A stretch of 38,097 bases of DNA from Paracoccaceae bacterium (GCA_902606585.1 CACLGX010000014.1:1-38097), one strand, 5' to 3'. Counted from the first letter of the stretch, positions 25,417-35,473 are shown. The notes: a model not told the origin generated them from the letters alone. Made by a program: numbers and translations.

Positions 25417-25689
25417 TTAAGAAGACAAGCCACCTGAATTGGAAATAAAGTTCTTTATGTCCTCAATAAGGTCAACAAATTCTTTTTTTGGGTCAACTTG
25501 GCCGGTAGACCACTGGTATAGATCTTGATCGTTTTCCAAAAGTAAATTTTCAAAATTTTCAAGTTCTAGCTCTGACATCGAATTTAAATTCAAATCAGCA
25601 AAATTTTTTAAGATTAAATCCATTTCCTTTATTCCACGGCGCATGGAACGAATCTTTAATCTTTTGCGTTTTATTGCCAATTCTTCCAT
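25417..25689 (-). CDS. sdhE: succinate dehydrogenase assembly factor SdhE
   Basis: A 90-residue SdhE/DUF339 protein that helps attach FAD covalently to the SdhA flavoprotein subunit. The family's R-G-x-x-E motif is at residues 18-22 (RRGIKEMD). The second conserved part includes FENLLLENDQDLYQWSTGQ. The C-terminal extension DFIxxIKNFISNSGGLSS is low in complexity. It follows the XRE regulator gene with a 3-base gap, so the pair is probably one transcript, an arrangement that I recall from Rhodobacterales. Confidence 0.9.
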   Translation of the reverse strand: MEELAIKRKRLKIRSMRRGIKEMDLILKNFADLNLNSMSELELENFENLLLENDQDLYQWSTGQVDPKKEFVDLIEDIKNFISNSGGLSS

Positions 25690-25692
25690 GGT

Positions 25693-26070
25693 CTAATTAA
25701 GTTTTCCACTAGCTTTAAGCTTATTTTCTATATTATTAATTCTATCAACACTTTTAAGTAAGTTTATTCTTAATGTGGCCAACTCTTTGAGGGGCTCTTG
25801 CAAATCATCTGGCGTCTCATATGATTTCTTAGGATCCTCAACTCCTGCCCCCTCAGCACTAATTAACCAAGTAATTGATACATTCAACAAACCAGCCAGC
25901 ATGGAGAGCCGATTTGCGCGTGGCTCTGAATTATCGTTTTCCCATGATTTAATAGTTGAATTTTTCACTCCCAGGCGCTTCGCCACATCCTGCTGTGATA
26001 AATTTGAATTTTCCCTTGCAGCCACCAACCTTTCACCAAAAGTAGCTTTATCTGGCCCATACCAATCCAT
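25693..26070 (-). CDS. XRE-family helix-turn-helix regulator
   Basis: A 125-residue protein. The N-terminal Cro/CI-type DNA-binding domain spans about residues 11-66: FGERLVAARENSNLSQQDVA, then KRLGVKNSTIKSWENDNSEP and LSMLAGLLNVSITWLISAEG. A linker and a C-terminal helical, probably coiled-coil segment (about residues 90-122) follow and may mediate dimerisation. It is upstream of sdhE and divergent from the aspartate aminotransferase gene. Its target is unknown, but the 94-bp divergent spacer holds a direct repeat of CAAACG that could be its own operator. Confidence 0.88.
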   Translation of the reverse strand: MDWYGPDKATFGERLVAARENSNLSQQDVAKRLGVKNSTIKSWENDNSEPRANRLSMLAGLLNVSITWLISAEGAGVEDPKKSYETPDDLQEPLKELATLRINLLKSVDRINNIENKLKASGKLN

Positions 26071-26164
26071 ATTATTTTACCTGCTACGCCTCTTATATAT
26101 TGCTTGAATGGTTTATGGCAGCACTTTAAGACAAATCAAACGATTGTACAAACGGATCAAATAA

Positions 26165-27367
<1,203 letters not shown>

Positions 27368-27372
27368 TTGTA

Positions 27373-28710
27373 TCAAGATAAGCTCTTCAGATTTTTAATA
27401 AGACGCAAAAATAGAAATAAACAGGCAAAACCCAAGCCTATCACTAAACCTAACCAAATTCCTTGTGCGCCAAAATTATAGTGAAAACTTAAAATATAAC
27501 CACTAGGCAGACCTATTATCCAATAACTTATCACTGCAAGATACATTGGTATTGTTGTATCGTGGAGGCCACGAAGCAAGTGTATTGCCAGAGCCTGTCC
27601 ACCATCTACTAATTGAAATAATGCTGCCAAAGCTAAAAGAGAAATACCCAATTCAACTATTAAATTAGCATTAAATTCTTTAGAATTTAAAAAAGCCGAA
27701 ATAAGCAATTTTGGAAATCCAAGAAAAATCAAAATAGCTAAAGAGGATAGCCCCAGCGATATAACCAGCGCAGCCCAGCACTCGTAAATAATTTCATGTT
27801 TATCTTTTTTACCCAAAGCAGAACTGACTCTAATTGTGGCAGCATCAGATAAGCCCAAATGAAGCATGAAGGTTACACTTGCTAGTTGCAAAGCAATTCC
27901 ATGCGCCGCGAGCTCAAGTTGACCGACCCAACCCATCATTATTGAACTAGCCGAAAACAAACCTGCCTCGGCCAAGCTAGTTATCCCAATTGCGGAGCCC
28001 ATTTTTAAAACTAGGCCAATTACGCCACGGTCCGGTTTCCAAAAACGGAAAAACAAGTTATGATGGGATAGTTTTATCTTTGCATAAATAAGAAAACTTA
28101 TAAACATAAATAAGTTGACGAAAACGGTTGAAATACCAGCGCCAACAATACCTAGTTCGGGCAATCCAAACATTCCAAACACGAGTAAGAAATCGATCAA
28201 AAGGTTTAATACAACAGCAATAATAGAGATATAAAGTGTTACCTTTACATATTCCATTCCTGCTAAGTAACACCTCAAAACAGAAGCGCTTAGAGCAGGA
28301 AACATCGCAAAGCCAGAAAAAACAAGATACTGAGAAGCTAAAACTGCGAGATTGAATTCCTGGCCTAAAAATAGAAGAAGCCGCTCTGCAAAAATAAAAA
28401 TTGGCAAAACGACCAAACCGAAAGCAAGGCTTAACCATAAGGCCATTCTAGTAATTCTTCTTATTTTTGTGGTATTGTCCTCCGTATTAGCAGTTGAGAC
28501 TAACGCCATCGCAGCAAATGAAAACCCGGCCCCAAAGATAAAAATAATGAAAAAGATTGTGGTACCTAAAACGAGTGCAGCAAGTGCTTCAGTCGAGTAG
28601 CGCCCAACAATCAAGGTATCACCGACACCGATAAGAATATGGGCTATATGTCCCCCAATTAATGGTAGGGAAAGTAAAAAGAGAGAACGAATGTACCTAA
28701 AAAATTCCAT
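27373..28710 (-). CDS. MATE-family multidrug/cation antiporter
   Basis: A 445-residue inner-membrane exporter with about 12 hydrophobic helices in two pseudo-repeats. Family features are LPLIGGHIAHILIGVGDTLIVG at the N terminus (helix 1), the GxGxSFAAMALVS region, and the second-half segment GMGS-A-GITSLAEAGLF. It resembles the NorM subgroup, which exchanges Na+ or H+ for drugs. The start at 28710 gives MEFFRYIRSLFLLSLPLIGG. A 162-bp spacer without any recognisable gene separates it from divergent parE. Substrate and coupling ion cannot be stated. Confidence 0.92.
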   Translation of the reverse strand: MEFFRYIRSLFLLSLPLIGGHIAHILIGVGDTLIVGRYSTEALAALVLGTTIFFIIFIFGAGFSFAAMALVSTANTEDNTTKIRRITRMALWLSLAFGLVVLPIFIFAERLLLFLGQEFNLAVLASQYLVFSGFAMFPALSASVLRCYLAGMEYVKVTLYISIIAVVLNLLIDFLLVFGMFGLPELGIVGAGISTVFVNLFMFISFLIYAKIKLSHHNLFFRFWKPDRGVIGLVLKMGSAIGITSLAEAGLFSASSIMMGWVGQLELAAHGIALQLASVTFMLHLGLSDAATIRVSSALGKKDKHEIIYECWAALVISLGLSSLAILIFLGFPKLLISAFLNSKEFNANLIVELGISLLALAALFQLVDGGQALAIHLLRGLHDTTIPMYLAVISYWIIGLPSGYILSFHYNFGAQGIWLGLVIGLGFACLFLFLRLIKNLKSLS

Positions 28711-28872
28711 TATTGCCGGCTATCTTTAAAAACTAGAAAAGTAAATTAATTAACGTCTGTAATTTGTTTTTAATTATTTAACTTTAAAGGTATTAGTGAG
28801 TAATAAACTTAAATAGAATTCGTCTTCCCCTTACGCCTTTGACCTGTCATAATGATGTAAAAGAGCAGAAAA

Positions 28873-30828
28873 ATGAATGATTTACTCTCCGTAGGAAACG
28901 AAGTGCGATATGATGCATCTTCGATAGAAGTTTTAGAAGGTTTAGAGCCAGTTCGCAAAAGACCAGGCATGTATATTGGAGGAACCGATGAGAGAGCTCT
29001 ACATCACTTGGTTTCCGAAATATTAGATAATTCCATGGACGAAGCAGTCGCGGGCCAAGCCAATAGAATTGAAGTGGAATTATATTCAGATTATTCGATA
29101 AGTGTAAAAGATAATGGAAGAGGTATTCCAACCGATCCTCATCCTAAATTTCCAGAAAAATCGGCTTTAGAAGTAATTTTCTGTACACTTCACGCCGGTG
29201 GTAAGTTCAGTGGCAAGGCTTACCAAACATCGGGTGGCTTACATGGTGTAGGAGCCTCGGTTGTAAATGCTTTGTCAGACTATATGGTCGTAGAAGTAGC
29301 TAGAAACAAGGAGCTATTTCGCCAAAGTTTTTCCCGAGGGAACCCAATAAAAACAATTGAAAAGTTGGGCTCAGCACCAAATAGGCGTGGAACAATGGTA
29401 CATTTCCATCCAGACGAAGAAATTTTTGGTAGCCATAGGTTTAAGCCTGCAAGGCTTTTTAAAACAATTAGGTCTAAAGCCTATCTTTTCAGTGGTGTTG
29501 AAATTCGATGGAAATCCGCAATTGACGACAACATCACCCCGCTCGAGGCTAGTTTTCATTTCCCAGGAGGATTATCTGATTATTTGGGCGAAACACTTGA
29601 AAATAATTCAACATATTCTGAGTTACCATTTGCTGGCACTGTTGACTTTCAGGAAAGATTTCAAACTGCCGGCAAAGTTGAATGGGCTATTAATTGGACA
29701 CCAGCACGCGATGGCTTCATCCAGTCTTATTGCAATACAGTACCCACTCCTGAGGGCGGGACGCATGAAAACGGTTTTTGGTCTGCAATATTAAAGGGTA
29801 TTAGGGCATATGGAGAGCTCATAAACAATAGAAGAGCTAAAGATATAATACGTGAAGATTTGATTACAGGTGGATGTGCATTAGTCAGCTGTTTTATTCG
29901 CGAACCTGAGTTTGTAGGTCAAACTAAGGATAGGCTGGCGACGGTTGAAGCCCAAAAGTTGGTAGAAAATTCTGTTAGAGATCACTTTGATAATTGGCTT
30001 GCAGCAGATAATAAGTCGGCCGGGGCTATTTTAGACTTTTTGATACTAAGGGCAGAAGAACGCTTGAGGCGCCGTCAAGAAAAAGAAACTCAAAGAAAAA
30101 CAGCAACTAAAAAATTACGTTTACCCGGAAAATTAGTTGATTGCTCAGCAACAAACCGTCAGGGAACTGAACTTTTTATCGTTGAAGGAGATAGTGCTGG
30201 CGGTTCTGCAAAAATGGCTAGAGACCGCAAAACCCAAGCACTTTTACCGTTAAGAGGTAAGATATTAAATGTCCTAGGTGCAGCAAGTTCTAAATTAGGA
30301 TCAAATCAAGAAATTAGTGATTTAGCCCAAGCCTTAGGGGTAGGTTTAGGTGCGAAATTTAATCTTGATGATTTGAGATATGATAAGGTCATCATAATGA
30401 CCGATGCTGACGTGGACGGTGCCCATATCGCATCTTTACTAATGACTTTCTTTTTTACGCAAATGCGGCCTTTAATTGACTACGGCCATCTTTATTTAGC
30501 CTGTCCCCCACTCTTTCGGCTTACGCAAGGATCACACCGTGTATATTGTGTTGATGAAGTTGAGAGAGATAACTGGCTTAGTAATGGACTAGGTGGCCGT
30601 GGTAAAATCGATGTAAGTAGATTTAAAGGTCTAGGTGAAATGGATGCTAAAGACCTAAAAGAAACTACAATGGATCCATCATCTAGAAAACTTATCAGGG
30701 TTAGTGTTGATGATGAAGAACCAGGGGAAACCAGTAATCTTGTTGACCAGCTTATGGGAAAAAAGCCCGAGCTTCGATTTCAATACATCCAAGAAAATGC
30801 CAAATTTGCTGACGAATTAGACATATAA
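28873..30828 (+). CDS. parE: DNA topoisomerase IV subunit B
   Basis: A 651-residue ATPase subunit of topoisomerase IV, which decatenates daughter chromosomes. The GHKL ATP site reads EILDNSMDEAVAG, DNGRGIPTDPHP and SGGLHGVGASVVNALS. The TOPRIM domain has EGDSAGGSAKMARDR (catalytic Glu) and MTDADVDGAHIASLL (metal Asp residues). The C terminus ends soon after the FKGLGEMDAKDLKETTMDP segment. Overall length, and the lack of the insertion seen in many GyrB proteins, favour ParE over GyrB. The gene is alone; parC is not in the window. Confidence 0.94.
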   Translation: MNDLLSVGNEVRYDASSIEVLEGLEPVRKRPGMYIGGTDERALHHLVSEILDNSMDEAVAGQANRIEVELYSDYSISVKDNGRGIPTDPHPKFPEKSALEVIFCTLHAGGKFSGKAYQTSGGLHGVGASVVNALSDYMVVEVARNKELFRQSFSRGNPIKTIEKLGSAPNRRGTMVHFHPDEEIFGSHRFKPARLFKTIRSKAYLFSGVEIRWKSAIDDNITPLEASFHFPGGLSDYLGETLENNSTYSELPFAGTVDFQERFQTAGKVEWAINWTPARDGFIQSYCNTVPTPEGGTHENGFWSAILKGIRAYGELINNRRAKDIIREDLITGGCALVSCFIREPEFVGQTKDRLATVEAQKLVENSVRDHFDNWLAADNKSAGAILDFLILRAEERLRRRQEKETQRKTATKKLRLPGKLVDCSATNRQGTELFIVEGDSAGGSAKMARDRKTQALLPLRGKILNVLGAASSKLGSNQEISDLAQALGVGLGAKFNLDDLRYDKVIIMTDADVDGAHIASLLMTFFFTQMRPLIDYGHLYLACPPLFRLTQGSHRVYCVDEVERDNWLSNGLGGRGKIDVSRFKGLGEMDAKDLKETTMDPSSRKLIRVSVDDEEPGETSNLVDQLMGKKPELRFQYIQENAKFADELDI

Positions 30829-30931
30829 TTTTTTATTATTTGATTGGCAAAAGAGTCTAATTTCATTGCTCAAAAAAAGGTTTTAAAATTGGATAATGGA
30901 TAAAAAAACAGACATAACTAGTGGAGTTAAC

Positions 30932-31366
30932 ATGCTATCATTTGCCACAATTATGCTCTTAGCGGGTATTGGAATACCAATTATGGCTGCAATGACTTCT
31001 TCTTTAGGAAAACATTTGGGCTCGCCCGTAGCAGCATCGGCATTTGCTTTTTTTACGGCTTTTTCCATAGCTTTACTTGCTCTTACGATTGCCGACAAAT
31101 CATTCGTTAAACAAATACCCTCTGCGCCAAAATATCTTTTCGTTGCAGGTGCCTTTATAGCTTTTTATGTGTTGTCAATTTCTTTTGTCGCGCCCCATTT
31201 TGGAATTGGAAATGCAATCTTTTTTGTATTGCTTGGGCAGCTACTTTCTGCAGCAATAATCGACCACTACGGTCTCTTTGGTGCACAAATTAATCATCTA
31301 TCGATTATGCGCGTTTTAGGAATTCTTGTAATAGTATTCGGTGTTTGGCTTACTCAAAATGCTTAG
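30932..31366 (+). CDS. YdcZ/DUF606-like DMT-superfamily membrane protein
   Basis: A 144-residue protein with five hydrophobic helices spread over its whole length, resembling the DUF606/YdcZ half-size members of the drug/metabolite transporter superfamily. Helix 1 carries GIGIPIMAAMTSSLGKHLGS. The FVAPHFGIGNAIFFVLLGQL and GILVIVFGVWL segments are typical. I prefer ATG 30932, with GGAG 5 bases upstream, to ATG 30896, which would add a charged 12-residue lead unlike the family. Its last 17 bases overlap the 3' end of the convergent Ldh-family gene. The transported substrate is unknown. Confidence 0.8.
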   Translation: MLSFATIMLLAGIGIPIMAAMTSSLGKHLGSPVAASAFAFFTAFSIALLALTIADKSFVKQIPSAPKYLFVAGAFIAFYVLSISFVAPHFGIGNAIFFVLLGQLLSAAIIDHYGLFGAQINHLSIMRVLGILVIVFGVWLTQNA

Positions 31367-32342
31367 CTTTACTCAAGCTGATCGCAAAGTCCCAAAGTTC
31401 ATCGGAAACCTCAACTTCAGTCTGGGGAACAGTATATTGACCTGGCATTCGAGTGCCCTCTTCAGAAGAAATAAGAGCCGTCAATTCTTCGAGACGATTA
31501 TAAAACGACGCCCCGCTTGCAGGATCTATAATTATATAAAACTGGCCTAAATTATGAGGTTTTCCATCTCTAGCTTTTAACGGCTTAACATTTTTGGAAA
31601 TTCGTCCACCAGTCATACCAGCGACTAGAATTTCTGCCATCAATCCAAAGCCCCAACCTTTATAACCACCAGCTGATACCAGCGTTCCCTTAAGAGCTTC
31701 TTCTGGGTCAGTAGTTGGTTTGCCATCTTTATCTAAAGCCCAACCCTCTGGAATACTTTTGCCCGCTGCTTTTGCCATGGTAATTTTGCCCAACGCAACC
31801 GTCGTAGTCGATTGATCAAATTGCATAGCAACACCACCGTTTCCATCAGGAACTGAGAAAGCAATTGGATTCGTACCGATAACTCTAGATTTCCCTCCCG
31901 GTGGTGCGACAATGGGAGAGGCATTTGTTAATCCCAAACCTAAAAAACCAGCCTCTGCGATCTTTTTTGTAAAATAACCTAATGAAGTACAGGTATGCGC
32001 GCGACCAACAGACAAACTTGCTATTCCATTTTTTTCAGCTGTCTTTATGGCTTGTGGTAAACCTTTTGAAAACGCGGGCTGTGCAAATCCATCATCTGCA
32101 TTAACATAAACTGAACCAGGCCTTACCAATTGCACGTCAGGTGAAGCTTGACCATCAACTCTTCCTGAAAGCAGTTGTTCGCAATAACTTTCCAGATAAT
32201 AAAGGCCACAAATTCTGTTTCCAACACTCTCTGATGCGGCAACAGCATCAGCGACATCTTCAGAAATCCAATCTAAGGCACCATGCTGCATTAAAGCAGT
32301 TTTAGAAATATTGCGTATTTCTTTAACGCTTATTTTTGGCAT
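31350..32342 (-). CDS. malate/L-lactate/ureidoglycolate/sulfolactate dehydrogenase family (Ldh_2) protein
   Basis: A 330-residue NAD(P)-dependent 2-hydroxyacid dehydrogenase of the non-Rossmann Ldh_2 family. Family marks are G-L-YYLESYCEQLLSGR, VGRAHTCTSLGYFTKKIAEAG with the active-site His, TNASPIVAPPGGKSRVIGTNP, and GYKGWGFGLMAEILVAGMTGG. The start overlaps the upstream phosphatase gene by 20 bases and the stop overlaps the convergent YdcZ-type gene by 17. Sulfolactate, malate, ureidoglycolate and proline-derived substrates are all known for the family. The nearby glyoxylate-type aminotransferase fits several of these, so no specific substrate is assigned. Confidence 0.9.
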   Translation of the reverse strand: MPKISVKEIRNISKTALMQHGALDWISEDVADAVAASESVGNRICGLYYLESYCEQLLSGRVDGQASPDVQLVRPGSVYVNADDGFAQPAFSKGLPQAIKTAEKNGIASLSVGRAHTCTSLGYFTKKIAEAGFLGLGLTNASPIVAPPGGKSRVIGTNPIAFSVPDGNGGVAMQFDQSTTTVALGKITMAKAAGKSIPEGWALDKDGKPTTDPEEALKGTLVSAGGYKGWGFGLMAEILVAGMTGGRISKNVKPLKARDGKPHNLGQFYIIIDPASGASFYNRLEELTALISSEEGTRMPGQYTVPQTEVEVSDELWDFAISLSKAKHFE

Positions 32343-33057
32343 TAGAAAACTCCATCAAATCAATAGCAGTCCTCCCATATTCAATTCGACTTTTGAAGGA
32401 ACTGTTAAGGATTTCAGAGTTATACTCTTGTTTTATCCAGTCAAGAAAATCTATGTTACCTATTTTCAATCGCTCTAAAAATACGTCAAATATATAATCT
32501 AAAATACCCGTTTTAGTAAAATCAAGATGAAGATATTTGAAACTTAGTTGCTTTTTCGCCTCCAGTACTGGCCGTTTTTTTTCTACGATTAAATATAAAG
32601 CTGATACTAACCCAGCACGATCAGCGCCAGACTTGCAATGGAGAACAAATGGCTTCGGCAAATCATGCATAACATTTATAAGATTTACTAACTTTTCAGA
32701 TGAGGGTGCTGAACTTGAGCTTATTGGACTATAGACTAAGTTAAGATTAAGCCTTTTGCAGTAATGTTCTTCAAACAAATCGTAACTCTGATTGGCGCGC
32801 GCCCTCAAACTCAACACGGAGCGGATACCTAGCTTCTTATAGGATTTCAAATGAGAAGGACTTGGTTGGTTTGCACGGTAAGCACAATCAGAAATCTGAT
32901 GAAAATTATTCCAAAAAATCCGAAGGAATGCATGATCCATGAGTTGAAAGTGGACATTTGCCCAAAATCTTCCTTTCTTTGTTGAAATATCGTTTCCAAA
33001 GGAATTTCTTACGTTTCTTTCAAAATTATCCAGCGTTTTTAATATATTTCCAATCAT
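32323..33057 (-). CDS. tyrosine/dual-specificity phosphatase-like protein
   Basis: A 244-residue protein with the cysteine phosphatase loop HCKSGADRAG (nucleophile Cys141, Arg147). Before it come the beta-alpha elements ISDCAYRANQPSPSHLKSYKKLGI and RSVLSLRA that mark the Tyr_phosphatase/KTI12-like family. The usual general-acid Asp cannot be identified with confidence; the expected loop reads PISSSSAPSS. No signal peptide or membrane helix is evident. The N-terminal 50 residues are rich in Phe, Asn and Arg. It overlaps the downstream dehydrogenase by 20 bases, so the two are coupled, and it is divergent from the aminotransferase gene. The phosphosubstrate is unknown. Confidence 0.82.
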   Translation of the reverse strand: MIGNILKTLDNFERNVRNSFGNDISTKKGRFWANVHFQLMDHAFLRIFWNNFHQISDCAYRANQPSPSHLKSYKKLGIRSVLSLRARANQSYDLFEEHYCKRLNLNLVYSPISSSSAPSSEKLVNLINVMHDLPKPFVLHCKSGADRAGLVSALYLIVEKKRPVLEAKKQLSFKYLHLDFTKTGILDYIFDVFLERLKIGNIDFLDWIKQEYNSEILNSSFKSRIEYGRTAIDLMEFSNAKNKR

Positions 33058-33115
33058 AAATTTCCCATCTCAGCCCAATTACAGATCAAACTAATCGCCC
33101 AAAAGGAAAATAGAT

Positions 33116-33141
33116 CGATTGACGTTCGAAACGATTAACGT
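33116..33141. repeat. direct repeat in the divergent phosphatase / aminotransferase spacer
   Basis: CGATTGACGT (33116-33125) and CGATTAACGT (33132-33141) form a 10-base direct repeat with one mismatch and a 16-base period. The first copy contains TTGACG (33119-33124), a possible -35, and TATCTA follows 16 bases later (33141-33146). A regulator could bind here, but none is encoded nearby. Confidence 0.35.
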
Positions 33142-33177
33142 ATCTATATCGAAATAGCAAAAAATAAGAGGGTATAA

Positions 33178-34374
33178 ATGACACTTTCTTCGGGTCAAAA
33201 TTATTTGGCAATACCAGGCCCATCTGTGATACCTGAAGTAGTTCTTCGTTCTATGCATAGAGCCGCTCCTAATATCTATGAGGGCGAGTTAATTGAAACT
33301 ACAGAAAGTTTAATACCTGATCTAAACTATGTTGCTCGATCTTCGGGACATGTAGCCATTTATATAGCCAATGGTCATGGAATTTGGGAAGCTGCACTAT
33401 CCAATATGGTTTCAGCTGGTGAACATATTTTAGTTTTGGCTACTGGTCGCTTTGCACATGGATGGGCCGAAATGGCCAGAAAAATGGGAGTAAAAGTTGA
33501 TATACTGGATTTTGGTAAAAATAGGGCTCTAGACATCCAAGCTCTGGACAAAAAACTAAACTCTGAGGTCATAACTAAGTATAAAGCCATTTTAATGACA
33601 CACGTCGATACCTCAACTTCTGTAAAAAATGATATCGCAAGTGTTAGAAAAAAATTAGACGAAATTGAGTGCCCTGCCCTACTAGCAGTTGACTGTATCG
33701 CTTCACTTGCATGTGATCGATTTGAAATGGATGACTGGGGTGTCGATATTATGGTTGCTGCTTGTCAGAAAGGTCTTATGGTTCCCCCAGGCATAGGTTT
33801 TGTGTTTTTTAATAATAGAGCCAAAGAACGACAAAAGAGTTTAACAAACATCAGTTCTTACTGGGATTGGGAACCCAGGGTCAATCCTAAGCTTTATTAC
33901 GAATATTTTTGTGGAACAGCCCCAACCCACCATATTTTTGGACTAAGAACAGCACTAGATATGATCAAACATGAAGAGATTGAAAATACCTGGAAACGTC
34001 ATGAAACCCTTAGTCGAGCTATTTGGGCTGCAATAGACAGTTGGTCTTCAGTGGGAGAAATTTCGCTAAATGTAAAAAATCCATCTGATCGCAGTCATGC
34101 TGTCACGTCTATCCGTTTAGGAGGAGAAAATGGAACACGCTTGAGACAGTGGCTACAAACTAAATCAGGTCTTACTATAGGTATAGGCTTGGGGATGTCA
34201 GATCCTGAAGATCCGCACGGCGATGGTTACGTTCGTTTTGGCCACATGGGTCACATTAATACCCAAATGATAATGGCATTATTGGGTACCGTAGAAACTG
34301 GTTTTAGGGCTATTGGCTACAATCATGGGAATGGGGCCTTAGAAGCGGCCAGTGAAATTTTGAGTTCTATTTAG
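33178..34374 (+). CDS. class V aminotransferase, serine/alanine/aspartate-glyoxylate type
   Basis: A 398-residue PLP enzyme of the alanine/serine-glyoxylate aminotransferase family. The N-terminal IPGPSVIPEVVLRSMHRAAP is diagnostic. The cofactor site includes ANGHGIWEAALSNM and THVDTSTSVKNDI. The PLP lysine is Lys198, in VAACQKGLMVPPGIGF. The C-terminal Arg region is GDGYVRFGHMGHIN. Members use glyoxylate as amino acceptor with serine, alanine, aspartate (as in the beta-hydroxyaspartate cycle) or ureidoglycine. No bhc or pur/puc genes flank it, so the donor is unresolved. GAGGG lies 5 bases before the ATG. It overlaps the convergent HisC-like gene by 8 bases. Confidence 0.9.
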   Translation: MTLSSGQNYLAIPGPSVIPEVVLRSMHRAAPNIYEGELIETTESLIPDLNYVARSSGHVAIYIANGHGIWEAALSNMVSAGEHILVLATGRFAHGWAEMARKMGVKVDILDFGKNRALDIQALDKKLNSEVITKYKAILMTHVDTSTSVKNDIASVRKKLDEIECPALLAVDCIASLACDRFEMDDWGVDIMVAACQKGLMVPPGIGFVFFNNRAKERQKSLTNISSYWDWEPRVNPKLYYEYFCGTAPTHHIFGLRTALDMIKHEEIENTWKRHETLSRAIWAAIDSWSSVGEISLNVKNPSDRSHAVTSIRLGGENGTRLRQWLQTKSGLTIGIGLGMSDPEDPHGDGYVRFGHMGHINTQMIMALLGTVETGFRAIGYNHGNGALEAASEILSSI

Positions 34375-35473
34375 AAGCTCGCTCTAAAGCTATTGGTAAG
34401 GCCATTTCAAACTTATCTAGATCCCTTTTTTTTCCAACACTTATTCTGATACATCTATCTTGAGGAGAAACAAAAGGCATCCTTACAAATATACCTAATG
34501 AAATTAATTCCATTAATACTTTTCCTGCATAATCTCCATCCTTGCCACAATCTATGGCAACGAAATTAGTTGAAGAAGTGATGGCTTTTAGATTATTATT
34601 GGCGGCTATTTTGTATATTCTCTGACGTCCGTTTTCTACTTTTTGTATCATCTCAAAAAGCCATTGATTATCAGATAAAGCCTCAAACGCCGCTTTTTGG
34701 GCTAATCTACTCATTCCAAAATGATTTCTAATTTTCTCAAATGATTTTATTAGGTTTTCTTCTGCCATTGCGTAACCTACGCGCGCACCAGCCATTCCGT
34801 ATGCTTTAGAAAATGTCCGTAATCTAACAACTCTCTTATCTGTAATTTCTAGACTAGGAAGAGATGCAGCCGGCGCAAATTCGGAGTAAGCTTCATCTAA
34901 AATAAATAAGCATCCCTCAGGCAAATCTTTAAGTGCTGCGACAATATTATCCCCAGGCAAATGGGTACCCATAGGGTTATCAGGATTTGCAAAATAAATT
35001 AGTTTAGCATCAACCGAGTGGGCTTTTTTAATCAGTGAGACAATATCCTCACAGTCAGCCAGATACGGTACTTTATGAACATTTCCTCCAAAACCGTTGA
35101 CGTGATAATTAAATGTAGGATATGCGCCATCTGACGTAACCACCTCATCTCCTTCAGAAATAATCAGTCGAACTAGGTAGCCAAGTAGTCCATCTATTCC
35201 TTCTCCTACAACAATATTATCAGCAGATATTTTATGCTTTTTAGCCAATGCGCCTCTTAATTCAAAGCTAGTTGGATCACCATACATCCATTGCTCATTT
35301 GCATATTTTTTTAAGGCGGACAATGCTTTTGGAGAAGGCCCAAACATATTCTCATTTGCACCCAACCGTGCTTCAAATAAAAGTTTTCTCTCTCTTTCTT
35401 GGCTTTCAGGCCCAACGAAAGGAACGGTAGATGGGAGATCATTAACAAGAGACGTATATCTTGGATAAGTCAT
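34367..35473 (-). CDS. histidinol-phosphate aminotransferase-like class I/II aminotransferase
   Basis: A 368-residue PLP aminotransferase of the HisC family. It shows LGANENMFGPSPKALSAL, GDPTSFELRGALAKKH, VVGEGIDGLLGYLVR, YFANPDNPMGTH and LFILDEAYSEF. The PLP lysine lies in RTFSKAYGMAGARVGYA. The short C-terminal segment is CIRISVGKKRDLDKF. The start at 35473 (MTYPRYTSLVNDLPSTVPF) matches related proteins; the upstream 12 residues are hydrophobic and unlike the family. Roseobacters often carry such a HisC paralogue in addition to the his-operon enzyme, so aromatic or other amino acids are possible substrates. No his genes are nearby. Confidence 0.88.
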   Translation of the reverse strand: MTYPRYTSLVNDLPSTVPFVGPESQERERKLLFEARLGANENMFGPSPKALSALKKYANEQWMYGDPTSFELRGALAKKHKISADNIVVGEGIDGLLGYLVRLIISEGDEVVTSDGAYPTFNYHVNGFGGNVHKVPYLADCEDIVSLIKKAHSVDAKLIYFANPDNPMGTHLPGDNIVAALKDLPEGCLFILDEAYSEFAPAASLPSLEITDKRVVRLRTFSKAYGMAGARVGYAMAEENLIKSFEKIRNHFGMSRLAQKAAFEALSDNQWLFEMIQKVENGRQRIYKIAANNNLKAITSSTNFVAIDCGKDGDYAGKVLMELISLGIFVRMPFVSPQDRCIRISVGKKRDLDKFEMALPIALERASK

